In this document: in pieces, positions 16,814 to 25,599 of the stretch
Layout of the letters: each line of letters starts with the position of its first letter
Position numbering within the stretch: position 1 is the stretch's first letter
From: Actinomycetes bacterium
GTDB taxonomy: Bacteria > Actinomycetota > Acidimicrobiia > Acidimicrobiales > RAAP-2
Length of the DNA: 33,463 nucleotides
Direction: 5' to 3'
Assembly: GCA_021801235.1 (NCBI GenBank)
Contig: JAJYYG010000128.1
Span: forward strand, 1 to 33,463
Notes under the pieces: generated by a model
Database searches by the model: none
Seen by the model: only the letters and a program-made list of their open reading frames with translations
Told to the model about the DNA's origin: nothing
Translations under genes and position numbers: made by a program

Positions 16814-17311
16814 CCGGCTCGTCCTCCTCGGTCACTCTGGGCCAGGTCAGCCATGGGGTCACCCGATCATCGCACCGGTGCGCACCCGGGGCCCGTTCGG
16901 GAGGCGAACGCGCCGGGATCCCGCAGAGCCGCAGGGTCGCTCCGATCTGTGCCGGGTGGTGGACGGCGAGGAGGCCGGAGACGGCGTTCGATCGGGGAAC
17001 GCCACAGCGACCGGGCTGGAGAGGCGGGGGGGTGGGGACCGGCCGTCCTGGAGCCCGCCATCCATCGGGTTCCGGGCTGCGGCATGATGGGAGGGTGACT
17101 TCCAGGCCAGTCCCGCACCGCCGGTGCGCCGTCCCGGGAGCGCCTGACCGGCCGTTGGCGACGCCCGGCCTTCCTCCCCGATGACCGCCGCAACCCACTT
17201 CGACCGGACGGGACCCGCACCCTGGCCGCCGAGCCCGCATTGCGCCCTCTGCCGTGGCTGGGAGCGGGGACGCCGCCGACCGGGCTCCCACCCCGACGCG
17301 AGCACGCAACG
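16814..17311. other. divergent intergenic region, no gene recognised
   Basis: About 500 bp between the divergent GNAT/synthetase and PBP2 genes. No family is recognisable in any of its frames. It should hold both promoters. A CATGAT at 17084-17089 followed by GGGAGGGTG resembles a -10 and ribosome binding site, but the GTG it would serve opens only a 29-codon frame. If PBP2 starts at GTG 17405 instead, this region is longer by 93 bp. Confidence 0.5.
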
Positions 17312-19513
17312 ATGAGCCGATCGTCGAGCCAAGGTCCCCGGACCAGGCGGAGCGGAGCCCATCAGCCGCGATTTCGCCCCCGCAGGAGGCCGTCACTCTC
17401 GGCTGTGGTCAACACGCCCGCCAAGGAGGCCCGCCCGAACGTACGCCTGCACATCATCGGCCTGGTGGTCGGAGGGCTGTTCGCGATCATCGGCCTCCGG
17501 CTCTGGACGCTGCAGGTCATCCAATCGCGGACAGCCGCGGCCGCCGTGAACAGCAACACCATACGGGTCGTCTCGGTGCCGGCCATGCGCGGTCTCATCG
17601 TCGACCGCAACGGGACCGTGCTCGCCTCCAACCAGAGCATCCAGGAGATCGTGCTCTCCCGGGCCCAGGTGGCACTCCATCCGGCCGTGGTCGGACGGGT
17701 GGCCGCCCTGGTCGGCATGACGTCGGCCCAGGTCCAGGCCGCCCTCAACAACAGCCGGTACAGCCAGTACCAACCGGTCCCGATCCAGTTCAACGCGCCG
17801 ATGTCGACCGTCCAGTACCTCGAGGAGCACCAGAGCGAGTTCCCGGGGGTCTCCGTGCAGCAGGTGACCCAGCGCGCCTACCCGCAGGAGACCGCCACCA
17901 CCACGCCGGCCACCCACGTCCTCGGGTACGTGGGCTCTATCACGCCGGCCGAATTGGCCGCCCATCCCAACCAGGGGTACACCCTCGGGAGCCAGGTCGG
18001 CGCCTCCGGCCTCGAGGCCGAGTACGAGCCCTACCTGCGGGGGACGCCCGGCTCGCAGCAGCTGCTCACCGACAGCCTCGGCAGCGTGGTCGGCGTCGCG
18101 AAGACCACCCCGTCGGTCCAGGGCGACACGGTGGTGACCAATCTCGATCTCGGGCTCCAGAACGCGGTGGCGTCCGCCCTGCAGAGCGACATCCTCACCG
18201 ACCGCAAGACGGTCGACCCCCTGAACGGCGCGTACCCGGCGGCGAAGACCGGCGCCGCCATCGTCATGGACGTCCAGACGGGTGCCGTCCTGGCGATGGC
18301 CTCTTACCCGACCTACGACCTCAACGAGTGGACCGGGGGGATCTCCACCGCCAACTACGCAGCCATCCAGGCCGCCGGGTCGCAGCCCAACTACGCCATC
18401 CAGGGCGTCTACACCCCGGGGTCGAGCTTCAAGCTGGCCAGTGCCACGGCCGCACTCAGCCGCGGGTTGATCAACCCCTACGTCCCCTACCACGACACCG
18501 GGACGTTCACGTTCCCGGGGTGTACCGGGAACACGTGCTCGCTCCACGACGACACGCCGAGCGACGCGGGTGAGATCCAGATGCCGCTGGCGCTCGCCGA
18601 GTCGGACGACGACTACTTCTACAACATCGGCTACCAGTTCTGGGTCAACCAGGCGACCTACGGGCTGACCCCCATCCAGGACACCGCCGCCCAGTACAGC
18701 ATGGGGCAGATGACCGGCATCGACCTGCCGGGCGAGGTCGCCGGACAGGTGGACAGCCCCCAGCTCCGCATCCAGCAGCACAAGGCCTACCCGAACGCCT
18801 ATCCGAGCAGCTCGTGGTACGCCGGCGACAACGTCGAGATGGCGTTCGGCCAGGGGGAGACCCTGATCACGCCCATCGAGATGGCCGACGCCTACGCCAC
18901 CTTCGCCAACGGGGGGACGCGCTACCAGCCGCAGGTGGCGGCGGCGGTGGTGACGCCGTCGGGGACGATCGTCAAGAAGTTCACCCCCAAGGTCACCGGG
19001 CACGTCAGCCTGCCCCCGTCGGTGTACACGCCGATGCTCGCCGGGTTCGAGGGTGCCGTCTCCAACCCGAAGGGCACCGCGTATGGCACGTTCCGGCAGT
19101 ACGCGCACTTCAGCCTGAGCCAGTTCCAGATCGCGGGCAAGACGGGCACCGCCAGCACCTCGGTCGGGGCCCGGACCCAGCCGGACGCCTGGTTCATCGG
19201 CTTCGGACCCATCCCCAACCCGCAGTACGTGGTGGTCTGCGTGGTAGGCCAGGGGGGTTACGGCGACGCGGCGGCGGCACCTGCGGTGATGAACATCTTC
19301 AACTACCTGGTGGCCAACCCCGTGTCCCCGGCGGTGCGCCTGCCGAGCTCGTCCCAGCCTCCGAGCCTCACCCCGCCGCCGACGAACCCTCCCGCGGGGA
19401 CGCCGACGACCACCACGACGACGACGACCACGACAGTGCCGACGACCACCACGGTGCCGTCATCGACCACGACCACGACGACACCGGCGAGCGGCTCCGG
19501 GGTAGCGGGGTAG
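17312..19513 (+). CDS. penicillin-binding protein 2 (class B transpeptidase)
   Basis: A 733-aa class B PBP that cross-links peptidoglycan. One membrane anchor (LHIIGLVVGGLFAIIGLRLW, about 46-65) is followed by the dimerisation domain (RGLIVDRNG at 93-101, YVGSITPAEL) and the transpeptidase domain. Catalytic motifs: SxxK as S371-S-F-K374, SxD as S431-D-D433 in ESDDDYFYNIG, and KTG at 610-612. The SxD form and DYFYN context point to the PBP2/MrdA group. The C-terminal 65 residues are a Pro- then Thr-rich extracytoplasmic tail with runs of up to ten Thr. The start is uncertain: ATG 17312 has little ribosome binding site, while GTG 17405 follows AGGAGG (17384-17389) at long spacing; TTG 17240 is also in frame. 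No rodA, mreB or other shape gene lies in the window. Confidence 0.9.
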   Translation: MSRSSSQGPRTRRSGAHQPRFRPRRRPSLSAVVNTPAKEARPNVRLHIIGLVVGGLFAIIGLRLWTLQVIQSRTAAAAVNSNTIRVVSVPAMRGLIVDRNGTVLASNQSIQEIVLSRAQVALHPAVVGRVAALVGMTSAQVQAALNNSRYSQYQPVPIQFNAPMSTVQYLEEHQSEFPGVSVQQVTQRAYPQETATTTPATHVLGYVGSITPAELAAHPNQGYTLGSQVGASGLEAEYEPYLRGTPGSQQLLTDSLGSVVGVAKTTPSVQGDTVVTNLDLGLQNAVASALQSDILTDRKTVDPLNGAYPAAKTGAAIVMDVQTGAVLAMASYPTYDLNEWTGGISTANYAAIQAAGSQPNYAIQGVYTPGSSFKLASATAALSRGLINPYVPYHDTGTFTFPGCTGNTCSLHDDTPSDAGEIQMPLALAESDDDYFYNIGYQFWVNQATYGLTPIQDTAAQYSMGQMTGIDLPGEVAGQVDSPQLRIQQHKAYPNAYPSSSWYAGDNVEMAFGQGETLITPIEMADAYATFANGGTRYQPQVAAAVVTPSGTIVKKFTPKVTGHVSLPPSVYTPMLAGFEGAVSNPKGTAYGTFRQYAHFSLSQFQIAGKTGTASTSVGARTQPDAWFIGFGPIPNPQYVVVCVVGQGGYGDAAAAPAVMNIFNYLVANPVSPAVRLPSSSQPPSLTPPPTNPPAGTPTTTTTTTTTTVPTTTTVPSSTTTTTTPASGSGVAG

Positions 19514-19532
19514 CGGGGCTCCGGGGTAGCGG

Positions 19533-19568
19533 CGGCATCTGCGGCATCTGCGGCATCTGCGGCATCTG
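19533..19568. repeat. 9-bp tandem array after PBP2
   Basis: Four perfect copies of CGGCATCTG begin 19 nt after the PBP2 stop codon. Just before it, GGGGTAGCGG recurs around the stop codon itself (19500-19532). Confidence 0.88.
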
Positions 19569-19658
19569 CGGTGGAGCCGGTTAACAGGCCGGCGCCGACA
19601 CCGACGGACCAGCCGCACGCGATCTGCCCGAGGGAGGGTAGGGGGTTGAAGGGAAGGC

Positions 19659-19700
19659 AGGGGTTGAGCAGTAGGGGTTGAGCAGTAGGGGTTGAGCAGC
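19659..19700. repeat. 14-bp tandem array upstream of DUF2510 gene
   Basis: Three copies of AGGGGTTGAGCAGT, the last with one mismatch, lie 50 bp upstream of the putative -10 element of the next gene. The rest of the 275-bp gap holds no recognisable gene. Confidence 0.88.
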
Positions 19701-19750
19701 AGCCTTTCCGGTGCTCCGATTGTTCCCGACGCCTTCACACGGGTAACGGA

Positions 19751-19756
19751 TATGGT
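19751..19756 (+). promoter_or_regulatory. candidate -10 element of DUF2510 gene
   Basis: TATGGT fits the actinobacterial TANNNT -10 pattern in an otherwise G+C-rich gap, 32 nt before the GTG start. No well-spaced -35 is visible. A near-ideal ribosome binding site, GGAGGTGA, follows at 19777-19784. Confidence 0.35.
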
Positions 19757-19788
19757 GGGCGCCATAGGCGCGGGCGGGAGGTGAGTCG

Positions 19789-21114
19789 GTGGGAGAGACG
19801 GCGGCACAGGCTCCGGCGGGATGGTACTCCGACCCTGAGGTTCCCGGTCAGCTGCGCTGGTGGGACGGCGTCCGTTGGGCGCCCTCCCTGGCCGCCCCCG
19901 TTGCCGCATCCCCGCCCCAGCCGTTCACCAACTTCCCGTCATCGTCTCCCCCTGCTCATGGCACGATCTTCGGCGCTGCCCAATCCCCCGTGCCGTCTGG
20001 CGGCAGCCAGGGGGGCGGGTCCCCTGAAGGCGCGACCTGGTCCGGAGCTCTCCCCGGGTACCAGGCCGGAGCTCTCCCCGGGTACCAGGCCGGTGCGCTC
20101 CCCGGGTACCAGGCCGGAGCTCTCCCCGGGTACCAGGCCGGAGCCCTCCCCGGTTACCAGGCCGGTGCGCTCCCGACGGGCACGCAGCTGGTCACCACCC
20201 CACCCGGTGCGTTCCCCAGTGGCTTCGAGGGCGCTTGGCACCCGGCGCAGGCCTCGAGGCGGAGACGCGGTCGGCTCGTCGCCGTGCTGGCCACCGCCGG
20301 AGTGCTCATCCTGGCATCAGCGGGTGCCGTATTCGCTCTCACCCGAGATCCAACCCTTGCCGCCGCCCGCTCCGTTGCCGACACGGCCACGACCGACCTG
20401 GCGGCGAAGGACTATGCGGGATACTGCTCCGCTGCGATCCCGGCCCAACGATCGGCGTGCCTCAGCCAGTTCTCGGGTGCGGCGGCCACGATCACGAACT
20501 TCCGCGTGGGGGAGGTGACGGTGGAGGGGAACGAGGCGCTGTTCGTGAACACCGGGACGATCTGCGTCGCAGGCACGTGCCATACCAACTCGGATCCGAA
20601 GGCGGGTCTCGACGACGGCAAGACCTTCGCCCAGATCTACGCGCTCGAGATCAGCAGCACCCAGGTGGGCCCGACCTGGGTATCCGCCATGACGCACGTG
20701 GGCGGCACCTGGTATCTCACCGGTTTCACCGGCTCGTCGGGGGGGCCGGGGACCGGTGCGGGCAACGCCGCGCTCACGGCGTGGGCGGCGCGCATCCAAG
20801 CGACGTTCGTCGCGATGACGACGGCGCTGCAGGCCACCTCCACCGACACGACCACCGCCGCCGTCCTCGCCGACTGTTCGTCGATGACCAACGATGCCCG
20901 CTCGCTCCAGGCGATGCCTGCAGCGCCGGTCGCGGTGGTCAATGCCCCCTGGCAGACCGGACTGGCGGACGTGGTCGTGGCGGGAACGGACTGCGTCGCC
21001 GCTCTGCCGACCGGCAACGGGGTGCAACTCGGTCAGGCGAACGCGAGTGCCTCGGCGGCCGAGGCCGCGTTCCAGCAGTTCGCCACCGAGCTCACCCAGG
21101 CGGAGGGTGGCTGA
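19789..21114 (+). CDS. DUF2510 domain membrane-anchored protein with octapeptide repeats
   Basis: A 441-aa protein. It starts with a DUF2510 motif (PAGWYSDPEVPGQLRWWDG at about 9-27), a short Trp-rich actinobacterial module of unknown function that usually precedes a membrane helix. Next is a Pro/Ser-rich stretch with five full GALPGYQA repeats (about 86-125), then one membrane helix (about 163-183, VAVLATAGVLILASAGAVFAL), then an Ala/Thr-rich domain of about 250 residues predicted to be outside the cell, with no recognised family and several cysteines that could pair. GTG at 19789 is chosen because GGAGGTGA ends 4 nt before it. It converges on icd. A cell-envelope role is only a guess. Confidence 0.82.
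   Translation: MGETAAQAPAGWYSDPEVPGQLRWWDGVRWAPSLAAPVAASPPQPFTNFPSSSPPAHGTIFGAAQSPVPSGGSQGGGSPEGATWSGALPGYQAGALPGYQAGALPGYQAGALPGYQAGALPGYQAGALPTGTQLVTTPPGAFPSGFEGAWHPAQASRRRRGRLVAVLATAGVLILASAGAVFALTRDPTLAAARSVADTATTDLAAKDYAGYCSAAIPAQRSACLSQFSGAAATITNFRVGEVTVEGNEALFVNTGTICVAGTCHTNSDPKAGLDDGKTFAQIYALEISSTQVGPTWVSAMTHVGGTWYLTGFTGSSGGPGTGAGNAALTAWAARIQATFVAMTTALQATSTDTTTAAVLADCSSMTNDARSLQAMPAAPVAVVNAPWQTGLADVVVAGTDCVAALPTGNGVQLGQANASASAAEAAFQQFATELTQAEGG
20044..20163. repeat. 24-bp tandem array in DUF2510 gene
   Basis: Five 24-bp units (starting at 20044, 20068, 20092, 20116 and 20140) and a partial sixth encode GALPGYQA repeats just before the membrane helix. Each unit contains CCCGGGTACC or a close variant, and the third differs at a few bases, so the array is not brand new. 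Confidence 0.92.
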
Positions 21115-21566
21115 CTGCCGTCAGGGCCTCCCGGTTGACAGACGGGCGGATCGAGGGTTCCCCTGAGGACGGTCGGGAGCGAGCCAAGCGCTCGGGGCTG
21201 ATCTTCTCGGACGCGCCAGGCGCGCCCCGGACAGCCGCCGTCGGGAAGGACGTCCTGGATCAGCGTGCCAGCCCGGGTGGGCCGAGACCGCCCTGTACGG
21301 CCGTCCGGGTGCAAATCTGCGGGTACCGCAGCGGTCGATGCGTGGCGCCGGTCCTCTTCACAGTCGGTCCTCTTCACATCCGGTCCCCACATCGGTGCCG
21401 GAAGCAGGGACACAGTGCTCGGGACGCCTGCCACATGGGAAGTGCCCAGGGGTCCCCGTCGGCGGCGGAAGCGAGGCAGCTGGCCTTCTCGGGAATTGGT
21501 GTGGCCGGCCCGGGACCGCCGTCGGGACCCCCGGGTGCGGTCTTCGGCGCCGGCGGATCCCCGGTG
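21115..21566. other. 450-bp non-coding gap between convergent genes
   Basis: No gene is recognisable. It holds a TTGACA hexamer (21135-21140) without a matching -10, a short hairpin CTGCGG-GTA-CCGCAG (21317-21331) with no T-run after it, and two adjacent 16-bp copies of CGGTCCTCTTCACA(GT/TC) at 21349-21380. For a junction of two 3' ends in such packed DNA this is long, so a small RNA or decayed gene is possible but unsupported. Confidence 0.5.
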
Positions 21567-23789
21567 TCAGGCGTCGAGGGTGGCGATGGCCTCGTTGAAG
21601 GTCTTCGACGGGCGCATCACCGCCTCGGCCAGGGCCGGGTCGGGCTGGTAGTAGCCGCCGATGTCGACCGGATTCCCCTGAACCGCGAGCAGCTCGTCCA
21701 CGATGGTCTGCTCGTGCTCGGACAGCCGGGCAGCCAGGGCGACGAAGGCCTCCGCCAGCTCGGGGTCGTCGGTCTGGCCGGCCAGCTCCTCGGCCCAGTA
21801 GAGGGCCAGGTAGAAGTGGCTTCCCCGGTTGTCGATACCCCCCAGCTTGCGGCTGGGTGATTTGTCGCGGTCGAGGAACGTGCCCGTCGCCCGGTCGAGC
21901 GTGTCGGCCAGGATCTGGGCCCGGACGTTGCCTGTCGACTGGGCCAGCTGCTCGAAGCTGGCCGCCAGGGCCAGGAACTCGCCGAGGCTGTCCCACCGGA
22001 GGTAGTCCTCCTGCAGGAGCTGCTGGACGTGCTTGGGGGCCGAGCCGCCTGCACCGGTCTCGAACAGGCCACCGCCGGCCAGTAGCGGCACGATGGAGAG
22101 CATCTTGGCGCTGGTGCCCAGCTCCATGATGGGGAAGAGATCGGTGAGATAGTCGCGCAACACGTTGCCGGTCACCGAGATGGTGTCCTCGCCCCGCCGG
22201 ATGCGCTCGAGGGAGAAGGCGGTGGCCGCCTCGGGGGCCATGATCTCGATCTGGAGACCGGCGGTGTCGTGCTCGGGAAGGTACCGGCGCACCAGGTCGA
22301 TGAGGACGGCGTCGTGTGCCCGGCCCTCATCGAGCCAGAAGACCGCGGGGGCGCCGCTGATCCGGGCCCGGTGGACGGCCAACTTGACCCAGTCCCGGAT
22401 CGGGATGTCCTTCGTCTGGCACATGCGGAAGATGTCGCCTGCCGACACCGCCTGCTCGAGCACCACCGCGCCGGTGTCGTCGACCACCCGGACGGTGCCG
22501 GCGGCCGGGATCTCGAAGGTCTTGTCGTGGCTGCCGTACTCCTCCGCCGCCTGCGCCATCAGGCCGACGTTGGGCACCGAACCCATGGTGGCCGGGTCGT
22601 AGGCGCCGTTGGCCCGGCAGTCGTCGATGACCACCTGGTAGACGCCGGCGTAGGAGCTGTCCGGGATCACCGCCAGGGTGTCGTGCTCCCCGCCGTCGGG
22701 ACCCCACATGTGACCCGAGGTGCGGATCATGGCCGGCATGGACGCGTCGACGATGACATCGCTGGGCACGTGCAGGTTGGTGATCCCCCGTGCGGAGTCG
22801 ACCATGGCCAGCTCCGGACCGGCGGCCAGCTCGGCGTCGAACGACGCCCGGATGACATCGCCCTCCGGCATCGAGGCCAGCCCGGCGAAGATGACGGCCA
22901 GCCCGTCGTCGGGGCTGAGGCCGGCGGCCGCCAGCGCCCGGCCGTGGCGCTCGAAGGTGGCAGGGAAGAAGGCCTTGACGACGTGGCCGAAGATGACCGG
23001 ATCGGAGATCTTCATCATGGTGGCCTTGAGGTGCACCGAGAACAGGATGCCCTCGGCCTTGGCCCGGGCGATCTGTGCATCCAGGAACTGGTGGAGCGGT
23101 CCGACCCGGAGCACCGACGCGTCCACCACCTCGCCGGCCAGCACCGGCACCGACTCCCGGAGGACCGTAGTGGTGCCGTCGGAGCTGGCCAGCTCGATGC
23201 GGAGCGAGCCCGCCTCTGCGATCACCGCCGAGGTCTCGGTAGAACGGAAGTCGTCGGCGTCCATAGCGGCCACGTTGGTCTTCGACTCGGGGCTCCAGGC
23301 ACCCATCCGGTGCGGGTGGGTCCGGGCGTAGTGCTTGACGGAGGCAGGGGCCCGGCGGTCGGAGTTCCCCTGGCGGAGCACCGGGTTCACCGCGCTCCCC
23401 ATCACCCGGTCGTAACGGACGCGGATGTCGCGCTCTTCGTCGTTGGCGGGGTCGTCGGGGTAGTCCGGCAGAGGGTAGCCGTGGTCCCGGAGCTCGACGA
23501 TCGCCGCTTTCAGCTGTGGGCTGGAAGCGGAGACGTTGGGCAGCTTGATGATGTTGGCTTCGGGGGTCTGGGTCAGGGCGCCCAGCTCGGCGAGGGCGTC
23601 CTCGACCCGCTGGTCCTCACCGAGGTGGTCGGGGAAGGCGGCCAGGATCCGTCCGGCCAGCGAGATGTCGCGGGTCTCCACTTCGACCCCGGCGGTGGCG
23701 GCGTACGCCCGGACTACCGGGAGGAAGGAGTACGTGGCCAGGGCCGGTGCCTCGTCGGTATGGGTGTAGATGATGGTCGAGTCAGTCAA
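21567..23789 (-). CDS. icd: monomeric NADP-dependent isocitrate dehydrogenase
   Basis: A 740-aa enzyme, the usual length of the monomeric (IDH-II) class, that oxidises isocitrate to 2-oxoglutarate with NADP+ in the TCA cycle. It follows the well-known Azotobacter/Corynebacterium enzymes along the whole length: [14 protein letters not shown] near the start, [89 protein letters not shown], and [12 protein letters not shown] near the end. TTG at 23789 is chosen because it gives the family N-terminus and has GGAG a few nt upstream; an in-frame start at 23852 would add residues without homology. It stands alone, convergent with the DUF2510 gene. Confidence 0.95.
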   Translation of the reverse strand: MTDSTIIYTHTDEAPALATYSFLPVVRAYAATAGVEVETRDISLAGRILAAFPDHLGEDQRVEDALAELGALTQTPEANIIKLPNVSASSPQLKAAIVELRDHGYPLPDYPDDPANDEERDIRVRYDRVMGSAVNPVLRQGNSDRRAPASVKHYARTHPHRMGAWSPESKTNVAAMDADDFRSTETSAVIAEAGSLRIELASSDGTTTVLRESVPVLAGEVVDASVLRVGPLHQFLDAQIARAKAEGILFSVHLKATMMKISDPVIFGHVVKAFFPATFERHGRALAAAGLSPDDGLAVIFAGLASMPEGDVIRASFDAELAAGPELAMVDSARGITNLHVPSDVIVDASMPAMIRTSGHMWGPDGGEHDTLAVIPDSSYAGVYQVVIDDCRANGAYDPATMGSVPNVGLMAQAAEEYGSHDKTFEIPAAGTVRVVDDTGAVVLEQAVSAGDIFRMCQTKDIPIRDWVKLAVHRARISGAPAVFWLDEGRAHDAVLIDLVRRYLPEHDTAGLQIEIMAPEAATAFSLERIRRGEDTISVTGNVLRDYLTDLFPIMELGTSAKMLSIVPLLAGGGLFETGAGGSAPKHVQQLLQEDYLRWDSLGEFLALAASFEQLAQSTGNVRAQILADTLDRATGTFLDRDKSPSRKLGGIDNRGSHFYLALYWAEELAGQTDDPELAEAFVALAARLSEHEQTIVDELLAVQGNPVDIGGYYQPDPALAEAVMRPSKTFNEAIATLDA

Positions 23790-24180
23790 CGGTGCTCCGA
23801 TTCGCGAGGTGGGGAGCCGGGGCCGCGCCCCGTGCCGTATCCAGAAGACCACTCCGGTGCCGGGAGGCGCAACCCCGCTGCCGGGCGGGCGGTCACGGGT
23901 GCGGGAAGCCGGGCAGACCGACGGGGACGGACAAGGCAGCCTGCTGTCGAAGACCGACTGACAGACCGCCGTCGAACGAGGTCATGATCGAGGGTCCGGG
24001 AGACACATCGGGGGTCCACCTGTGGGCGGGGTTCGTGGGTCAGCTCGCGACCGCGACCGCGACCGCGGCGCCCTCCTGCCTACGTCGCATCATGCCGGCG
24101 CCGACGCGTCGTTCAACTCGAGGCCCCGTCCGACAGCGCTCAGAGGCCTGGGACGTCGTACCGGACCTGGTGAGGGCGAG
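23790..24180. other. non-coding gap between icd and tRNA-Ser
   Basis: About 390 bp with no recognisable gene on either strand. It should contain the icd promoter. A CGCGAC hexamer is repeated three times near 24046-24066. No -35/-10 pair or terminator stands out. Confidence 0.5.
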
Positions 24181-24265
24181 CGGAGGGAGTGGGATTCGAA
24201 CCCACGGAGACTTGCGTCTCACGGCTTTTCAAGAGCCGCGCATTTGTCCGCTCTGCCATCCCTCC
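24181..24265 (-). tRNA. tRNA-Ser (anticodon TGA)
   Basis: On the minus strand the gene runs from 24265 to 24181, 85 nt. A 7-bp acceptor stem (GGAGGGA with TCCCTCC) is followed by a G discriminator. The anticodon stem CGGCT/AGCCG closes the loop CTTGAAA, giving anticodon TGA, which reads UCN serine codons. The long variable arm around GAGACGCAAGTCTC and the TTCGAAT T-loop are typical of class II tRNA-Ser. CCA is not encoded. It stands alone with no tRNA neighbour. Confidence 0.96.
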
Positions 24266-24276
24266 GTGCGGTGGCC

Positions 24277-24282
24277 AGGGTA
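24277..24282 (-). promoter_or_regulatory. candidate -10 element of tRNA-Ser
   Basis: TACCCT on the minus strand (TANNNT pattern) lies 11 nt upstream of the mature 5' end of the tRNA. No clear -35 is seen. Confidence 0.35.
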
Positions 24283-24324
24283 GTCGGCGAGCACAGGCGC
24301 GCCGGGCCGGACTGCCGACGGCCG

Positions 24325-24368
24325 CACGACGGCCACACGACGGCCACACGACGACCACACGACGGCAT
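24325..24368. repeat. 11-bp tandem array
   Basis: Four copies of CACGACGGCCA (the third and fourth each with one mismatch) lie in the 300-bp gap between pheA and the tRNA, upstream of the tRNA. The remainder of that gap (24369-24565) shows no gene; it has a doubled GGACCCGAG(C/A)TCCCGGCA around 24472-24519. Confidence 0.88.
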
Positions 24369-24565
24369 GGTGTCCGAGCTGCGCCGTGATGAAAACCGGC
24401 CGTCGCTGCGCCCTGCGATTCGGGTTGAGCGGCTGATCACGTCGGACACGGCGCCCGGCACGGTGCCCCTGGACCCGAGCTCCCGGCAAAGTTCCCCTGG
24501 ACCCGAGATCCCGGCACGGTTCCCCGACACTGACGGAGCCACCGGACCCGCCCTCGCGAAGCCCG

Positions 24566-25576
24566 TCAGGGACGGCTGCGCCCTTCCACCTGCGACCGCA
24601 GCCGCTCCATCCACGCATCGGCACGGCGCCAGGCCTCGGTCGCCTCTTGGCGAATCGCGGCGCCGGTGGCGCCCGCCGCGGGGTAGGACCCCAGGAACTT
24701 GACGTCGGCGAGCTCGGCGTGGAGATCCCGGAGGCAGTCCGCCACGACCTCGTCGGCGATGTGACCTTCGAGGTCGACGATGAAGCAGTACTGGCCGAGG
24801 GCCTTCTTCGTCGGGCGGGACTCGAGCTTGGTCAGGTTGATGTTGCGGGCGGCGAACTGCCCGAGGATGCCGTAGAGGCTCCCCGGATGGTCTGCGCTCT
24901 GAAAGCAGGCGATGCTCGTCCGATCGTGACCGGTGGGCGCCGGAACCCCGGAGCGAGCCACCGCCACGAACCGCGTCTGGTTGTCAGGGTGGTCCTCGAC
25001 GTCCTCGACGAGGATGTCGAGACCGTAGAGCTCGGCAGCCACGCGCGGCGCGATGGCGGCAGTCGGCACCGCCGTCATGGACGGATCTGCCACACCCAGC
25101 AGGCGCGCCGCCTCGGCGGTCGACGCGGTCGCGATGGTCGCCGTCCCCGGCATCTGCTCGACGAGGAAGCGGCGGCACTGAGCGGTCGCGACGGGAATGG
25201 ACGCGACCCGGCCGATCTCTTCGAGAGGGGTGCCCGGTCGCGCCATCAGGTGCAGGTGGATGTCGAGGACGACCTCGCGCTGGATCAGCAGGTCGTTGTC
25301 GAACACGAGGCTGTCGATGGTGTCGCGGACCGTTCCCTCGATGGCGTTCTCGATGGGCACGAAACCGAGGTCGACCGTCCCCTGCTGGACGGCATCGAGC
25401 ACGTCGACCAGAGAGCCGAGCGCGACGACATCGGCGGCGACGTAGTCCTCCTGCGTGGAGAGCGCCTCCTGGGTGAAGGTGCCCTCGGGTCCGAGGTACG
25501 CCATCCGCCGCGGGGGCGTGGCGCTCCCGGGTTCTGCCACGGCCTGCGTCGGGTCCGGTCGTGCGTCGTAGGCCAT
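24566..25576 (-). CDS. pheA: prephenate dehydratase
   Basis: A 336-aa monofunctional enzyme that converts prephenate to phenylpyruvate, the committed step of phenylalanine synthesis. The catalytic domain (about 25-215) has AYLGPEGTFTQEAL (26-39), GFVPIENAIEGTV and the catalytic NQTRF motif. A C-terminal ACT regulatory domain follows, with GSLYGILGQFAARNINLTKLESRP and the GQYCFIVDLEGH strand; the ESRP loop is the phenylalanine-binding site in the family, so feedback inhibition is expected. No chorismate mutase domain is fused. The start is ATG 25576, only 23 bp from larB on the other strand; a TATCCT 8 nt upstream suggests a leaderless mRNA. Confidence 0.95.
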   Translation of the reverse strand: MAYDARPDPTQAVAEPGSATPPRRMAYLGPEGTFTQEALSTQEDYVAADVVALGSLVDVLDAVQQGTVDLGFVPIENAIEGTVRDTIDSLVFDNDLLIQREVVLDIHLHLMARPGTPLEEIGRVASIPVATAQCRRFLVEQMPGTATIATASTAEAARLLGVADPSMTAVPTAAIAPRVAAELYGLDILVEDVEDHPDNQTRFVAVARSGVPAPTGHDRTSIACFQSADHPGSLYGILGQFAARNINLTKLESRPTKKALGQYCFIVDLEGHIADEVVADCLRDLHAELADVKFLGSYPAAGATGAAIRQEATEAWRRADAWMERLRSQVEGRSRP

Positions 25577-25584
25577 AGCCAGGC

Positions 25585-25590
25585 AGGATA
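25585..25590 (-). promoter_or_regulatory. candidate -10 of leaderless pheA transcript
   Basis: TATCCT on the minus strand ends 8 nt before the pheA ATG. A TANNNT element at this distance places transcription start at or next to the A of ATG, the pattern of leaderless actinobacterial mRNAs; no ribosome binding site precedes pheA. Confidence 0.45.
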
Positions 25591-25599
25591 GTGAACGCC

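Noticed and set aside
13901-17098. Plus-strand open frame of over 1000 codons
   Set aside because: It is the antisense of the GNAT/acyl-CoA synthetase gene, whose own frame shows clear domains; the frame is open because of extreme G+C.
17095-17184. 29-codon frame starting GTG after GGGAGG
   Set aside because: It is short, Arg/Pro-rich and has no recognisable similarity; the ribosome binding site is too close to the start.
21317-21331. Hairpin CTGCGG-GTA-CCGCAG as a terminator
   Set aside because: The stem is only 6 bp and is not followed by a T-run; chance hairpins are common at this G+C content.
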